A DNA stretch of 64,000 nt. Origin: Winogradskyella sp. PG-2 (GTDB lineage Bacteria > Bacteroidota > Bacteroidia > Flavobacteriales > Flavobacteriaceae). Under the pieces are notes generated by a model. That model worked only from the letters and a program-made list of their open reading frames with translations. It ran no database searches and was not told the DNA's origin. The DNA lies in contig NZ_AP014583.1 in assembly GCF_000828715.1 (NCBI RefSeq), positions 1,424,001 to 1,488,000 of the forward strand, given 5' to 3'. Shown here one piece after another: positions 45,047 through 54,957 of the stretch (within the stretch, counting starts at the first letter, position 1; each line of letters begins with the position of its first letter). A program made the translations under genes and the position numbers.

Positions 45047-46585
45047 ATGACCATTAAAACATTTTTATCGGCTTGCTTTTGTATGGTTATGGTTTTTGGG
45101 TTTTCTCAAGTTAAAACGGATTCTGTAGCTAAGGTTAGCGACTCACTTATTGATGGGAAGTTCATGGCATCTCAAAAGGTTATTCGTGCAGAAGTTGACT
45201 CTTTGGGTATTAAAAGCCTAGAAGATATACCAGAAGCTTTAGAATTAGATAAAAAATGGCTAGATGAACTTTATAGTATGTCATTATTTGACACCATTTA
45301 TAAGTCAGTTACTGAACTTACATACGAACCCGTAGATTACCCAGAACTTACGACAGACACTTTAAAGGCAAGATTAAAACGCTTAAATGCCAGAACACCT
45401 TTTAATGTAGAGTATAACCGTTCACTTGAAAGCGTGATAAAGCGTTATCTCAAACACAGAAGAACATCTTTAGAACGTCTTATGGGATTGAGCCATTTCT
45501 ATTTTCCAATGTTTGAGACAGAATTTGATAATTACAATATCCCGCTAGAGATGAAGTACTTATCCATTGTAGAATCAGCCTTAAAACCTAGAGCTAGATC
45601 TCGAGTTGGAGCCACAGGACTTTGGCAATTTATGTTTGCCACAGGAAAAGAGCATAAATTGGATGTGAGTAGTTATGTAGATGAGCGAAGAGATCCAATA
45701 AAATCGACAACTGCTGCTGCTCAATATTTATCTCGTCTGTATAGAATATTTGGTGATTGGGATTTAGCATTAGCGGCTTATAATTCTGGACCAGGTAATG
45801 TAAATAAAGCAATTAGGCGTTCGGGTGGTTATAAAAACTATTGGAATATTCGTCAAAACCTCCCAAGAGAAACAGCTGGATATGTACCAGCATTTTTAGC
45901 TACAATGTATATTTTCGAATTTGCTGAAGAACATGGTTTTAAACCAGAACGACCGACATTTCAACATATTCAAACAGATACTATACATGTTAAGCAAATG
46001 ATTACCTTAGATCAAGTAGCTGAAACAACAGGAGTGAAAATTGAAGAATTACAGTTTTTGAATCCGTCATATAAATTAGATATTATACCAAAAATCAAAG
46101 GAAAAACATATGTGCTAAGATTACCAAGAGAAGCTGTTGGCATTTTTGTGGCAAATGAAGATAAAATTTACGATTTTGCCAAAGCGGAATTCAACAAGCG
46201 TGAAAAACCACTCCCACAGCTTTTTAATGCAGATACTAAGGTTAGATATCGTGTTAGAAATGGAGATTATTTAGGTAAGATTGCTCGGAAATATGGTGTT
46301 AGGGTGAGTCAAATAAAACGTTGGAATGGCCTAAGGAGCAATAACTTAAAAATAGGTCAACGTTTAACTATTTACCCGAGAAACCCAAGTACATCTACCT
46401 CATCTAAACCAGTAAAAAAAGTAGTAAACACTGCTGGTAAAACAACGTATAAAGTACAATCCGGAGACTCACTTTGGACTATTGCTCAAAACTTTTCTGG
46501 AGTTTCTGTTCAAAATATTAAAGATTGGAACGATATTAGTAGTAACAAACTCAAAATAGGAATGACACTTGTGGTGTCTAATTAA
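45047..46585 (+). CDS. MltD-like lytic transglycosylase with two LysM domains
   Basis: 512 residues with a signal peptide (MTIKTFLSACFCMVMVFGFSQ). The SLT domain (about 155-280) has the catalytic Glu176 in YLSIVESALKPRA, plus VGATGLWQFM and AYNSGPGNVNKAI. Two LysM peptidoglycan-binding domains follow (about 400-445 and 465-510: VRNGDYLGKIARKYGVRVSQ and VQSGDSLWTIAQNFSGVSVQ). Known role: cleavage of peptidoglycan glycan strands with anhydro-muramic ends, in the periplasm. DUF4837 follows after 24 bp. Confidence 0.94.
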   Translation: MTIKTFLSACFCMVMVFGFSQVKTDSVAKVSDSLIDGKFMASQKVIRAEVDSLGIKSLEDIPEALELDKKWLDELYSMSLFDTIYKSVTELTYEPVDYPELTTDTLKARLKRLNARTPFNVEYNRSLESVIKRYLKHRRTSLERLMGLSHFYFPMFETEFDNYNIPLEMKYLSIVESALKPRARSRVGATGLWQFMFATGKEHKLDVSSYVDERRDPIKSTTAAAQYLSRLYRIFGDWDLALAAYNSGPGNVNKAIRRSGGYKNYWNIRQNLPRETAGYVPAFLATMYIFEFAEEHGFKPERPTFQHIQTDTIHVKQMITLDQVAETTGVKIEELQFLNPSYKLDIIPKIKGKTYVLRLPREAVGIFVANEDKIYDFAKAEFNKREKPLPQLFNADTKVRYRVRNGDYLGKIARKYGVRVSQIKRWNGLRSNNLKIGQRLTIYPRNPSTSTSSKPVKKVVNTAGKTTYKVQSGDSLWTIAQNFSGVSVQNIKDWNDISSNKLKIGMTLVVSN

Positions 46586-46609
46586 ATCAATCAACAAAAA
46601 CAAAGACTT

Positions 46610-47587
46610 ATGAAAGCTTTATATTCAGTATTATTTTGTGTCTTACTATTAGCTTGTGGCGAAAATAAAGAGGATAACAGTATATATCTTCCTGAATCAA
46701 ACGGAATACTAAATAGTATTTCCGTTGTGGTAGACAACCAACTATGGGAAGGAAGCGTTGGTGAAAATATTAGGAATATTTTTGCCGCACCATTAAATGG
46801 CTTACCAGTTGACGAGCCTATATTTATAATGCGTCAGATTCCACCTCAGGTTTTTGATGGTTTTGCTACGCGAAGTAGAATTGTGCTCAAAATTGAAAAA
46901 GGAGGTACGGAAGCAACGACTAAAATTGCTAACGAAGTTTTTTCTAAACCGCAAACAGTAGCTGTTGTAAGGGGAAAGACAAATCAGGATATTATTGCCC
47001 AACTTAAACAAACCAAGGATAAAATCATTGATGCTTTTAATAAAGAGGAAGTAAAAGAAAGACAGAGGCAAATTAACCTATCCTTATTAGAGGATGAGGC
47101 TATGGAAAATAAATTGGGATTCACTATCAATGTTCCATTTGGATATAGAATTAGTAAGGCAACTGAAGACTTTTTCTGGCTAAGAAAAAACCTCGATAAT
47201 TCTAAAACTATAGAACTAATGATCTATGAAATACCTTTAGAAACAATATCTAAAGGTGATAGTACTATTGTGGATTTTGTTAAAATGAGAAATGGAGTCA
47301 CTAAAACAAAGATTCCAGGAGAAGATGGTATTTTCATGGAGGTCCAAGGGGATTATGCACCAGCATTGTTTAATACAATAATAGATAATAAACCCGCTTA
47401 TGAAGTAAGAGGAATCTGGAGAATGAATGGGTTTACAATGGCAGGACCATTTATAACCTATCTTATTGAAGATAAAATCAACAATCGTTATTTGGTTGGC
47501 GATGGCTATGTTTATGCACCATCATTAGAAAAACGAGATTATGTTTTTGAGCTAGAATCTATAATTAAATCGATAACTATAAAATAA
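46610..47587 (+). CDS. DUF4837 family lipoprotein
   Basis: 325 residues. Lipobox LLLAC (Cys16). The sequence LPESNGILNSISVVVDNQLW and later GFTINVPFGYRISKATEDFFWLR (in two parts) match the DUF4837 family found in Flavobacteriia. No catalytic motif is known. The association with the MltD-like transglycosylase gene upstream suggests a cell-wall role, by inference only. It ends at a bidirectional terminator. Confidence 0.87.
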   Translation: MKALYSVLFCVLLLACGENKEDNSIYLPESNGILNSISVVVDNQLWEGSVGENIRNIFAAPLNGLPVDEPIFIMRQIPPQVFDGFATRSRIVLKIEKGGTEATTKIANEVFSKPQTVAVVRGKTNQDIIAQLKQTKDKIIDAFNKEEVKERQRQINLSLLEDEAMENKLGFTINVPFGYRISKATEDFFWLRKNLDNSKTIELMIYEIPLETISKGDSTIVDFVKMRNGVTKTKIPGEDGIFMEVQGDYAPALFNTIIDNKPAYEVRGIWRMNGFTMAGPFITYLIEDKINNRYLVGDGYVYAPSLEKRDYVFELESIIKSITIK

Positions 47588-47588
47588 G

Positions 47589-47619
47589 AAAAAAGCCAAC
47601 TTTTATAGTTGGCTTTTTT
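47589..47619. terminator. Bidirectional terminator
   Basis: AAAAAAGCCAAC (47589-47600) pairs with GTTGGCTTTTTT (47608-47619); it ends DUF4837 on the plus strand and tatA on the minus strand. Confidence 0.88.
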
Positions 47620-47637
47620 TATTTCACTTAAAAGGTT

Positions 47638-47817
47638 TTACTCTTTTTCTTTACTATCAGGCTCTTCTTTACTAGCGTCTTTAAATTCTTTAATTCCACT
47701 TCCTAAACCTCTCATTAATTCAGGAATTTTTCTTCCACCAAAAAGTAGTAGAACCACTACCACAATAAGAATTATTTGAGGTGCACCAATCGCTAACGGG
47801 ACAATACTTAAACTCAT
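47638..47817 (-). CDS. tatA: Twin-arginine translocase subunit TatA/TatE
   Basis: 59 residues from the ATG at 47817 ([14 protein letters not shown]). One transmembrane helix ([19 protein letters not shown]) is followed by an amphipathic helix [15 protein letters not shown] and a charged tail; this is the standard TatA layout, including FGGRKIPEL. Known role: forms the pore for folded proteins with twin-arginine signals. tatC is not in the window. Confidence 0.93.
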   Translation of the reverse strand: MSLSIVPLAIGAPQIILIVVVVLLLFGGRKIPELMRGLGSGIKEFKDASKEEPDSKEKE

Positions 47818-47917
47818 AATTTTTAATTTAGGGTACAAAGTTAGTAATTATAGTTTAATAATGGCGTTGTTAAGTCAACTTTAGGAGGTTATCCCTATGG
47901 TATTTCACTATTTTAAC

Positions 47918-47925
47918 TAATTTTG
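47918..47925 (+). promoter_or_regulatory. TAnnTTTG -7 element, possibly leaderless mRNA
   Basis: TAATTTTG ends 5 bp before the M23 peptidase ATG, so a transcript starting from it would have almost no 5' leader. Confidence 0.4.
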
Positions 47926-47930
47926 TTTTG

Positions 47931-48800
47931 ATGGCTAAAGAGAAGAAAAAGGAAAAGAAGTTTGCTAAAAAGCTACTTTACAAGTACCGTTTAGTAATAC
48001 TAAATGAAGATACTTTTGAGGAGCGTTTTGCAATAAAGCTAACAAGACTAAATGTATTTATACTTACATCAGCTTCCGCAATTTGTTTAGTTCTTTTAAC
48101 GATTCTACTAATTGCATACACACCACTAAGAGAGTATATACCAGGATATTCCTCGGCAAAACTAAAGAAAGAGGCGACTATTTTAAACTACAAAACAGAT
48201 TCGTTAGTTAGAGAACTAGAACTTAATAAGAGTTATTATGCCTCAATAAGAAAAGTATTAACAGGAGATGTTGCCTTTGTTGATTTCAATAGAGACTCTA
48301 TAATTGAAGCAGCACAGAATGATATTGATATTTTAAAGGTAACTACAAATAAAGAAGACTCTTTACTTAGGGAAAAGGTAGAAAAAGAAGATAAATATAA
48401 TTTGTTTGAGGCTTCAGGGGATAAATCTAATTATGTATTGTTCCCTCCTGTAAACGGAACAATATCTGAAGATTATAATATTGAAGAAAAACATTTTGCT
48501 GTAGATGTTGTGGTAGCATCTGATACACCTGTAAAGGCAACCGCAGATGGCACGGTAATATTTGCGGAATGGACTGTGGATGCAGGTTATGTGGTCATCA
48601 TAGAACATAATCAAGAATTAATATCAGTGTATAAGCATAATTCAGCAATTACTAAAATGCAAGGAGATTTGGTAAAGACGGGAGAGGTTATTGCAATGTC
48701 TGGCAATACGGGTGAGCTGACTACAGGGCCTCATCTACATTTTGAACTTTGGAGTAAGGGTTATCCTGTAAATCCAACTAATTTCATCAATTTTGAGTAA
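47931..48800 (+). CDS. M23 (LytM) family peptidase, membrane-anchored
   Basis: 289 residues from the ATG at 47931. A basic N-terminus and one transmembrane helix (about 45-67) precede a coiled segment (about 85-150) and a C-terminal M23 domain (about 165-289). Zinc ligands are present in HFAVD and in the HLH of GPHLHFELW; the other motif reads YVVIIEHN. Known role: cleavage of peptidoglycan cross-bridges, or as an activator if inactive; the metal site looks intact. The GH3 gene starts on the last base of its stop codon region, so the two are coupled. Confidence 0.9.
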   Translation: MAKEKKKEKKFAKKLLYKYRLVILNEDTFEERFAIKLTRLNVFILTSASAICLVLLTILLIAYTPLREYIPGYSSAKLKKEATILNYKTDSLVRELELNKSYYASIRKVLTGDVAFVDFNRDSIIEAAQNDIDILKVTTNKEDSLLREKVEKEDKYNLFEASGDKSNYVLFPPVNGTISEDYNIEEKHFAVDVVVASDTPVKATADGTVIFAEWTVDAGYVVIIEHNQELISVYKHNSAITKMQGDLVKTGEVIAMSGNTGELTTGPHLHFELWSKGYPVNPTNFINFE

Positions 48801-50303
48801 TGCCATCAATTAAAGCAGCACTTTCAAAACCATTTGCAAAACTCATCGCAAAGCGTATTGAAAAATGGTCTTCTAAGCCCATTGAGACTCAACAAAAGGT
48901 TTTTAAAGACTTAATTACCGAGGCCTCAAATACTATTTTTGGTAAAGATCATAATTTCAGTGCTATAAACTCTTATGAGGCATTTAAAGCTAATGTTCCT
49001 GTAAGGGATTATGAAGAACTAAAGCACTATGTGGAACGCGTTGTTGCTGGTGAAAAAGATGTACTATGGAAAGGAAAGCCTATTTATTTTGCAAAGACCT
49101 CAGGAACCACATCTGGAGCAAAATATATTCCAATAACAAAGGAAAGCATGCCTACACATGTTAAGGCTGCTAGAAATGCAATTTTGTTATATATAAACGA
49201 AACAGGAAATTCAAAATTTGTAGATGGTAAAATGATTTTTCTTCAAGGGAGTCCAATTTTAGAAGAAAATAATGGTATAAAACTCGGAAGATTGTCGGGT
49301 ATAGTTGCACATTATGTTCCTAAATACCTACAGAAAAATAGAATGCCAACTTTAGAGACCAATTGTATTGATGATTGGGAAACCAAGGTTGAGGCAATTG
49401 TTGAGGAAACTGTAAATGAGGATATGACTATTATTTCCGGGATTCCTTCTTGGGTACAAATGTATTTTGAAAAACTGATTCAGAAAACAGATAAAAAGGT
49501 AGGGGATATTTTCAAGAATTTTAATTTATTCATTTTTGGAGGTGTCAACTATGAGCCTTATAGCGCCAAGTTTGAGAATTTAATTGGAAGGAAAGTAGAT
49601 AGTATAGAACTGTATCCTGCAAGTGAAGGGTTTTTTTGCTTTTCAAGACAAGCAACATGAAAAAGGAATGTTACTTCAATTAAATTCAGGTATATTTTAC
49701 GAATTTATAGAGGTAAATCATTTTTTCGATAAAAATCCAGATCGTATTACCATAAGAGATGTAAAAGCGGGTGTAAATTATGTAATGATTATTTCTACAA
49801 CAGCAGGACTTTGGGCATATAATATTGGTGACACTGTAGAGTTCACATCTTTAAAACCGTATCGAGTTATTGTAAGTGGAAGAATAAAACATTTTATTTC
49901 TGCTTTTGGTGAACATGTGATAGGAAAAGAGGTGGAGCAAGCTTTGAAAGAAGCAACTGAAAGCACATCTATTTCTGTAAATGAATTTACGGTTGCTCCT
50001 CAGATTAATCCAGAACAAGGTCTACCGTATCACGAGTGGTTTATTGAGTTTGAGAATGAACCAGAAAAAGAACAAGATTTAATTGAAGAATTAGAGCAAT
50101 CATTACAAAAACAAAACAGTTATTATTTAGATTTAATTGAGGGTAAGGTATTGAAGACTTTAAAAATTACAAGAATTAAAAAAGATGGATTTCAATCTTA
50201 CATGAAATCCATTGGGAAATTAGGAGGACAGAACAAGGTGCCGAGATTATCTAATGACAGAAAAATTGCAGATCAATTGTATCGACTTAATTTAACGAAA
50301 TAA
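48800..50303 (+). pseudogene. GH3-family acyl-acid amido synthetase, frameshifted at T7
   Basis: Two frames together cover one protein. The first (48800-49660) ends in FFCFSRQAT; the second continues from about 49638 as AFQDKQHEKGML to 50303. At 49631-49637 there are seven T; with six, the frame reads EGFFAFQDKQHEKGM without interruption, giving about 500 residues. GH3 signatures: ATP-binding FAKTSGTTSGAKYIP near 100, LYPASEGFFAF at the junction and the C-terminal domain with ISAFGEHVIGKEVEQAL. Plant members conjugate jasmonate or auxin to amino acids; bacterial substrates are unknown. Whether it is truly inactive is open: a one-T homopolymer error would explain it. Confidence 0.82.
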
Positions 50304-50306
50304 CTC

Positions 50307-50314
50307 TATATTTG
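50307..50314 (+). promoter_or_regulatory. TAnnTTTG -7 element
   Basis: TATATTTG lies 14 bp before the next ATG, so the mRNA leader would be about 8-10 bases. Confidence 0.5.
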
Positions 50315-50328
50315 CAGCTTAGAAGCTT

Positions 50329-52020
50329 ATGAGTACAACTAATAAAAAACACGAAAGAACAAGAGCTCAAGAGAGCTCTAGTGCTATAGAACGTATGTAT
50401 ATTACGATGCGTCACCTTTTTAATCGCGGATTTTACAAACCCATGGGAGTTTCAGGCGAAACCTTGCGCGAAGCATTACTGTTATTGAGACCTGAAATTT
50501 ATGGGTCAATTGGAGAAGAGAAAGCTGAATTAGAGGGTTTACTCTATGTTGTAGACAGATTACCTCAAGGTATAGAAGAATGTACGTTTATAAACCTAAC
50601 TAGTGACGAAGGGTACGCCAATTCTCATTTCACACCTATAATTCCACCCAAAAGACGTCGTAATTGTTATCGCATAGATAATGAGCAGATGAATATTGAA
50701 ATTACCAGAGGGCGTTCGGAAATATATGATATCCTTACACACCTTACATTTCTATTTGTTGAATCGCACAAAATAAGTAAACGGGTTCTTATTGATGAAG
50801 AAGGATCAACCGTGAGAGATTGGCAGAAACTAGAAAAAGCGGTTACTTCTACTAAGAAACTAACACAAAAAGAGCGAGAGATTGCGATTACTCATACGGC
50901 AAACATACTAGGAAGAACATTTAATGAGTTGACCGAAGCTTATCCTAAGTTTGCAACCAACAATCAACCAGAGCGTTTATTACATATTGTTTATTGGCTA
51001 GGAAAATTAGCTATAGAAGAAACGGTTAATAATAATAAAAGAACTATTACATTTAGCCCTGTTTTGAGAGAGCGTTTGGGCCACCATATCCACGGTGAAG
51101 TCTGGGCGGATACGATAAAGTCTGTACTTTACAAAAACGGATTATTAGAACGACCAATACACATTATTAGTGCTAATATGCATAGTGTTATGAATTCTCT
51201 TTTTGCACAAGGAGCACTTAAAGGAGCTGATGCTAAGAAAGATATTTTTGACACCTATGAAGCGCTTAGTGACTCAAAAAATAAAAGCTTGCGCAATAAA
51301 GTAGAAAAACTAGCGTTGCAACACGGAATGCTTTATATAAAAGACGCTTCAGGAACAAATATAGATGTTCAAATTTTTGATACAGATAAGATTGATTTTT
51401 CGAAATCTGGATTTCAATATTTAGAAGAGGATAAAGAAAAAAAGGCTGTAATATTTGTTATGGATTACGCCTTTGGTGAGCAGGCCTATGAAACTTTAGA
51501 TGAGTTTTTAAAACCAATTAAAGTGAATGGTAAAAAAGTGCATTTAGACGTAAAGTCTATTTCAATAATGGGTAAGGCAGGTATTTTAGAGGGTGGAAAA
51601 GGGGACGTAATGATTCCATCAGCTCATATTTTTGAAGGCACAGCAGATAATTACCCATTTAAAAACGAACTAAGTAAAAACGATTTATTGGATTGTGGTG
51701 TTGATGTTTTTGAAGGCACAATGGTTACTGTTTTGGGGACTTCATTACAAAATAAGGAGATATTAAAATTCTTTAAAAACTCTACTTGGAATGTTATAGG
51801 TTTAGAAATGGAGGGGGCGCATTATCAAAAAGCGATTCAAGCAGCTTCTAAAGTTAGAGGAAGCATTAATGAAGACGTCAAAGTAAGATATGCATATTAT
51901 GCAAGTGATAACCCATTAGAAACAGGAAGCACATTAGCGTCTGGAGGTTTAGGAACGTCTGGTGTTAAACCAACATACGTTATAACGAAAAAAATATTAG
52001 AACAACTTTTTAATTCTTAA
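50329..52020 (+). CDS. Large uncharacterised protein with nucleosidase-like C-terminus (DUF6909-like)
   Basis: 563 residues, no signal peptide, cytoplasmic. The N-terminal half (about 15-265) is helix-rich (for example YITMRHLFNRGFYKPMG and EIAITHTANILGRTF) and not recognised beyond a Bacteroidota-specific family that I recall as DUF6909. The C-terminal half (about 275-560) resembles the nucleoside phosphorylase/AMP nucleosidase fold: FVMDYAFGEQAYE, SIMGKAGILEGGKGDVMIPS, then GLEMEGAHYQKAI, where EMEGA recalls the active-site E-M-E of that superfamily, and a final YYASDNPLE. Enzyme activity is inferred and the substrate is unknown. It sits between the GH3 gene and the glycan locus. Confidence 0.65.
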   Translation: MSTTNKKHERTRAQESSSAIERMYITMRHLFNRGFYKPMGVSGETLREALLLLRPEIYGSIGEEKAELEGLLYVVDRLPQGIEECTFINLTSDEGYANSHFTPIIPPKRRRNCYRIDNEQMNIEITRGRSEIYDILTHLTFLFVESHKISKRVLIDEEGSTVRDWQKLEKAVTSTKKLTQKEREIAITHTANILGRTFNELTEAYPKFATNNQPERLLHIVYWLGKLAIEETVNNNKRTITFSPVLRERLGHHIHGEVWADTIKSVLYKNGLLERPIHIISANMHSVMNSLFAQGALKGADAKKDIFDTYEALSDSKNKSLRNKVEKLALQHGMLYIKDASGTNIDVQIFDTDKIDFSKSGFQYLEEDKEKKAVIFVMDYAFGEQAYETLDEFLKPIKVNGKKVHLDVKSISIMGKAGILEGGKGDVMIPSAHIFEGTADNYPFKNELSKNDLLDCGVDVFEGTMVTVLGTSLQNKEILKFFKNSTWNVIGLEMEGAHYQKAIQAASKVRGSINEDVKVRYAYYASDNPLETGSTLASGGLGTSGVKPTYVITKKILEQLFNS

Positions 52021-52023
52021 TAT

Positions 52024-53082
52024 ATGAGTGATAAATTACCACAACAATCACAAAATGATGAAGTAGACTTAGGGCAATTATTTAATGCTATTGGTAAACT
52101 TTTTGAAAGATTATTTCAGTTTATTGGTAATATTTTTAAAAGCATCTTTTCTGGACTTATTTATGCATTAAAACCTATTGTAAACAATTTTAAGCTTATA
52201 GGTTCTGTAGTAATAATAGCCTCTATATTAGGTTTTACATCAGATAAATCATTAAGAAAGCCTATTTATCAATCAACCATGCTGGTTAAGCCATATTTTG
52301 AGTCTAAGTATCAATTAGTAAATAGTATAGATTATTTCAATTCATTAATTGGATCAAAAAATATAGAGAAGATATCTGATATATTCGAAATAGATTCATT
52401 AAGTGCTAAAAGCCTTAAAGGCTTTGATATAGAGGTTGGGCCTGAAACTCAAGATGAAATATTAAAACAGTATGATGACTATGTTAAATCTACAGAGGTA
52501 GATAGCACAATGCTTACTTACTTGCCTTATGACATTTATGTTAAAAACAGAGATTTATTAAGCAGTAATATTTTCTCGATTAGAGCTTTATCTCTTAAAA
52601 ATGATGTTTTTACAAGCCTTCAAAAAGGCTTTGAAAAAATACTTAAAAACAAACACTCTGTTTCTTTAAAGAAAAAATCCGACGAGGTTTATAATGTGCA
52701 GAAGAGTACTTTTGAACAACAATTAGCGCGTATAGATAGTATCCAAAAATTATATGCTGAAGTTCGGAGAAAAGAGGCGGCGAATAATACTTTAGGATTT
52801 AATGGTTCTACATTTCCTTTGGCTGAGGACAAGGCTGAGACCAAAGAATACGAATTATTTAGGGAAGAAGTAAGGATTCGTAATCAGCTTAGAACCCTAG
52901 AGCAAGAAAAAATAGAAGAGAAAACGGACCATTATGAGGTGATTTCTGGCTTTAAAGCTATAGGGACTAAAGAAGGACTTCTTAAGAAACATGTTATACT
53001 TTATCCGATTATTGCATTTTTATTTTTAGTTCTATTTTTTATTTCTAACAGAGCATTCAGATTTATAAAAAATTATGAATAA
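52024..53082 (+). CDS. Wzz-like polysaccharide chain-length protein
   Basis: 352 residues. A hydrophobic helix near 55-75 (IGSVVIIASILGF) and one at 322-340 flank a periplasmic, helix-rich region with a coiled coil (about 215-300); this is the chain-length-determinant topology without a kinase part. Known role of the class: sets glycan length together with the Wzy polymerase. It opens the polysaccharide locus, 3 bp after the preceding stop codon, and overlaps rfbB by 8 bp. Confidence 0.72.
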   Translation: MSDKLPQQSQNDEVDLGQLFNAIGKLFERLFQFIGNIFKSIFSGLIYALKPIVNNFKLIGSVVIIASILGFTSDKSLRKPIYQSTMLVKPYFESKYQLVNSIDYFNSLIGSKNIEKISDIFEIDSLSAKSLKGFDIEVGPETQDEILKQYDDYVKSTEVDSTMLTYLPYDIYVKNRDLLSSNIFSIRALSLKNDVFTSLQKGFEKILKNKHSVSLKKKSDEVYNVQKSTFEQQLARIDSIQKLYAEVRRKEAANNTLGFNGSTFPLAEDKAETKEYELFREEVRIRNQLRTLEQEKIEEKTDHYEVISGFKAIGTKEGLLKKHVILYPIIAFLFLVLFFISNRAFRFIKNYE

Positions 53083-54091
53083 ATCAATATTAGTTACCGG
53101 AGGAGCTGGTTTTATTGGGTCCAATTTCATAATTCATTTTTTAAATAAATACCGTAATATCAGGCTTATTAATTTAGATAGTCTAACTTACGCGGGTGAG
53201 CGTTCAAACTTAAACACGATTAAAAATCATAAAAACTATGTCTTTATAGAAGGCGATATATGTGATACTAATTTAGTAAGAAATTTATTCGAAAAGTATA
53301 ATTTTTCTGGTGTTATACACTTTGCGGCAGAGTCTCATGTAGATAATTCTATAACAAATCCTGATGTTTTTATTAAAACTAATGTTCACGGAACCTTTAA
53401 TTTATTAAATACAGCAAAACACTTTTGGATGGACGCGCCATTTTCTTTCAAAGAAGATTGTCATAATAATAGGTTTCATCATATTTCTACTGACGAAGTA
53501 TACGGTACACTTGGAAAAACAGGTCTATTTACTGAAGAAACTTCTTATGCCCCTAATAGTCCTTATAGTGCGTCAAAAGCATCTTCAGACTTCATTGTGA
53601 GGAGCTATTACCACACCTATGGTATGAATGTAGTTACTACTAATTGCAGTAATAATTATGGGCCCAGACAACATGAAGAGAAATTAATTCCAACTATTAT
53701 TAGAAAAGCAATTAATAATGAATCTATTCCAATTTATGGAGATGGCAAAAATATTAGAGATTGGCTTTATGTAGAAGACCATTGTAAAGGCATCGACTTG
53801 GTTTTTAATGAGGGGCTTGAGGGAGAAACATACAATATTGGTGGAAAAAACGAAAGAGATAACTTATATATTGCCCATACAATATGTTCTATTTTAGATG
53901 GAATAGTACCCAAAAAGAAATCCTATTCAGAGCAAATTACTTTTGTAAAAGATCGACCTGGTCATGATTTCAGATATGCTATTGATGCCAATAAAATAGA
54001 AAAAAAATTGGGGTGGGAGGCTAATGAAAATTTTGAAACGGGTATTGTTAAAACTATTAAGTGGTATTTGAAAAAATATAATAGATTATGA
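53075..54091 (+). CDS. rfbB: dTDP-glucose 4,6-dehydratase
   Basis: 338 residues. NAD-binding [11 protein letters not shown] starts the Rossmann fold; [12 protein letters not shown], the HISTDEVYG motif and the catalytic YSASKAS are all present, as is [15 protein letters not shown]. Known role: second step of dTDP-L-rhamnose synthesis (dTDP-glucose to dTDP-4-keto-6-deoxyglucose). The start overlaps the chain-length gene by 8 bp and the end overlaps rfbA by 4 bp. Confidence 0.96.
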   Translation: MNKSILVTGGAGFIGSNFIIHFLNKYRNIRLINLDSLTYAGERSNLNTIKNHKNYVFIEGDICDTNLVRNLFEKYNFSGVIHFAAESHVDNSITNPDVFIKTNVHGTFNLLNTAKHFWMDAPFSFKEDCHNNRFHHISTDEVYGTLGKTGLFTEETSYAPNSPYSASKASSDFIVRSYYHTYGMNVVTTNCSNNYGPRQHEEKLIPTIIRKAINNESIPIYGDGKNIRDWLYVEDHCKGIDLVFNEGLEGETYNIGGKNERDNLYIAHTICSILDGIVPKKKSYSEQITFVKDRPGHDFRYAIDANKIEKKLGWEANENFETGIVKTIKWYLKKYNRL

Positions 54092-54957
54092 AGGGAATTG
54101 TATTGGCAGGTGGCTCAGGTACTAGATTACATCCACTAACTATTGCGGTAAGTAAGCAGTTAATGCCTATTTATGATAAGCCTATGATTTACTATCCGTT
54201 ATCTACTTTGATGTGGTCAGGTATAAAAGATATTTTAATTATCTCAACCCCAGAGGACTTACCACTTTTTGAGAAATTATTGGGTAATGGTGAAAAGTAT
54301 GGTTGTAATTTTGAATATGCAACTCAGAAAAATCCGAACGGATTAGCCGAGGCTTTTATTATTGGGGAGCAATTTATTGGAGAAGAAAAAGTAGCTTTAA
54401 TTCTTGGGGATAATATATTTTATGGTTCGGGATTATCTAATTTGTTGCAACAAAACAATAACCCAGATGGTGGTATAATTTATGCATATCACGTGCATGA
54501 TCCTGAACGTTATGGAGTTGTAGAATTTGATGAAAAAGGTGTAGCTATATCTATTGAAGAGAAGCCAGTAGAACCTAAATCGAATTTTGCAGTTCCTGGT
54601 ATTTATTTTTATGACAATTCAGTAGTTCAAATTGCTAAAAATATAAAGCCGAGCGACAGAGGAGAATTAGAAATTACAGATGTTAATAAAGCATATCTAG
54701 ATAATGGAAAACTTAAAGTTAGTGTTCTGGATAAAGGAACCGCTTGGCTAGATACAGGCACATTTAAATCCTTGATGCAAGCTTCACAATTTGTACAAGT
54801 GATAGAAGAGAGACAGGGTCTTAAAATTGGAGCAATTGAGGAGGTGGCTTATAAAATGGGTTATATTACCAAAGAAAACTTTAGTGATCTAATACAACCA
54901 TTAATAAAAAGTGGATATGGCAAGCATCTGTTAAGTATTTTAGAAAGTGAAAGATGA
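54088..54957 (+). CDS. rfbA: Glucose-1-phosphate thymidylyltransferase
   Basis: 289 residues. Nucleotidyltransferase signature [16 protein letters not shown] at the start, with [26 protein letters not shown] and GTAWLDTGT. Known role: joins glucose-1-phosphate and dTTP to make dTDP-glucose, the first step of the rhamnose pathway. It overlaps both neighbours by 4 bp. Confidence 0.96.
   Translation: MKGIVLAGGSGTRLHPLTIAVSKQLMPIYDKPMIYYPLSTLMWSGIKDILIISTPEDLPLFEKLLGNGEKYGCNFEYATQKNPNGLAEAFIIGEQFIGEEKVALILGDNIFYGSGLSNLLQQNNNPDGGIIYAYHVHDPERYGVVEFDEKGVAISIEEKPVEPKSNFAVPGIYFYDNSVVQIAKNIKPSDRGELEITDVNKAYLDNGKLKVSVLDKGTAWLDTGTFKSLMQASQFVQVIEERQGLKIGAIEEVAYKMGYITKENFSDLIQPLIKSGYGKHLLSILESER

Noticed and set aside
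49623..50303. Separate gene with a GTG start
   Set aside because: It is the C-terminal half of the GH3 protein; the GTG start is an artefact of the T7 frameshift.
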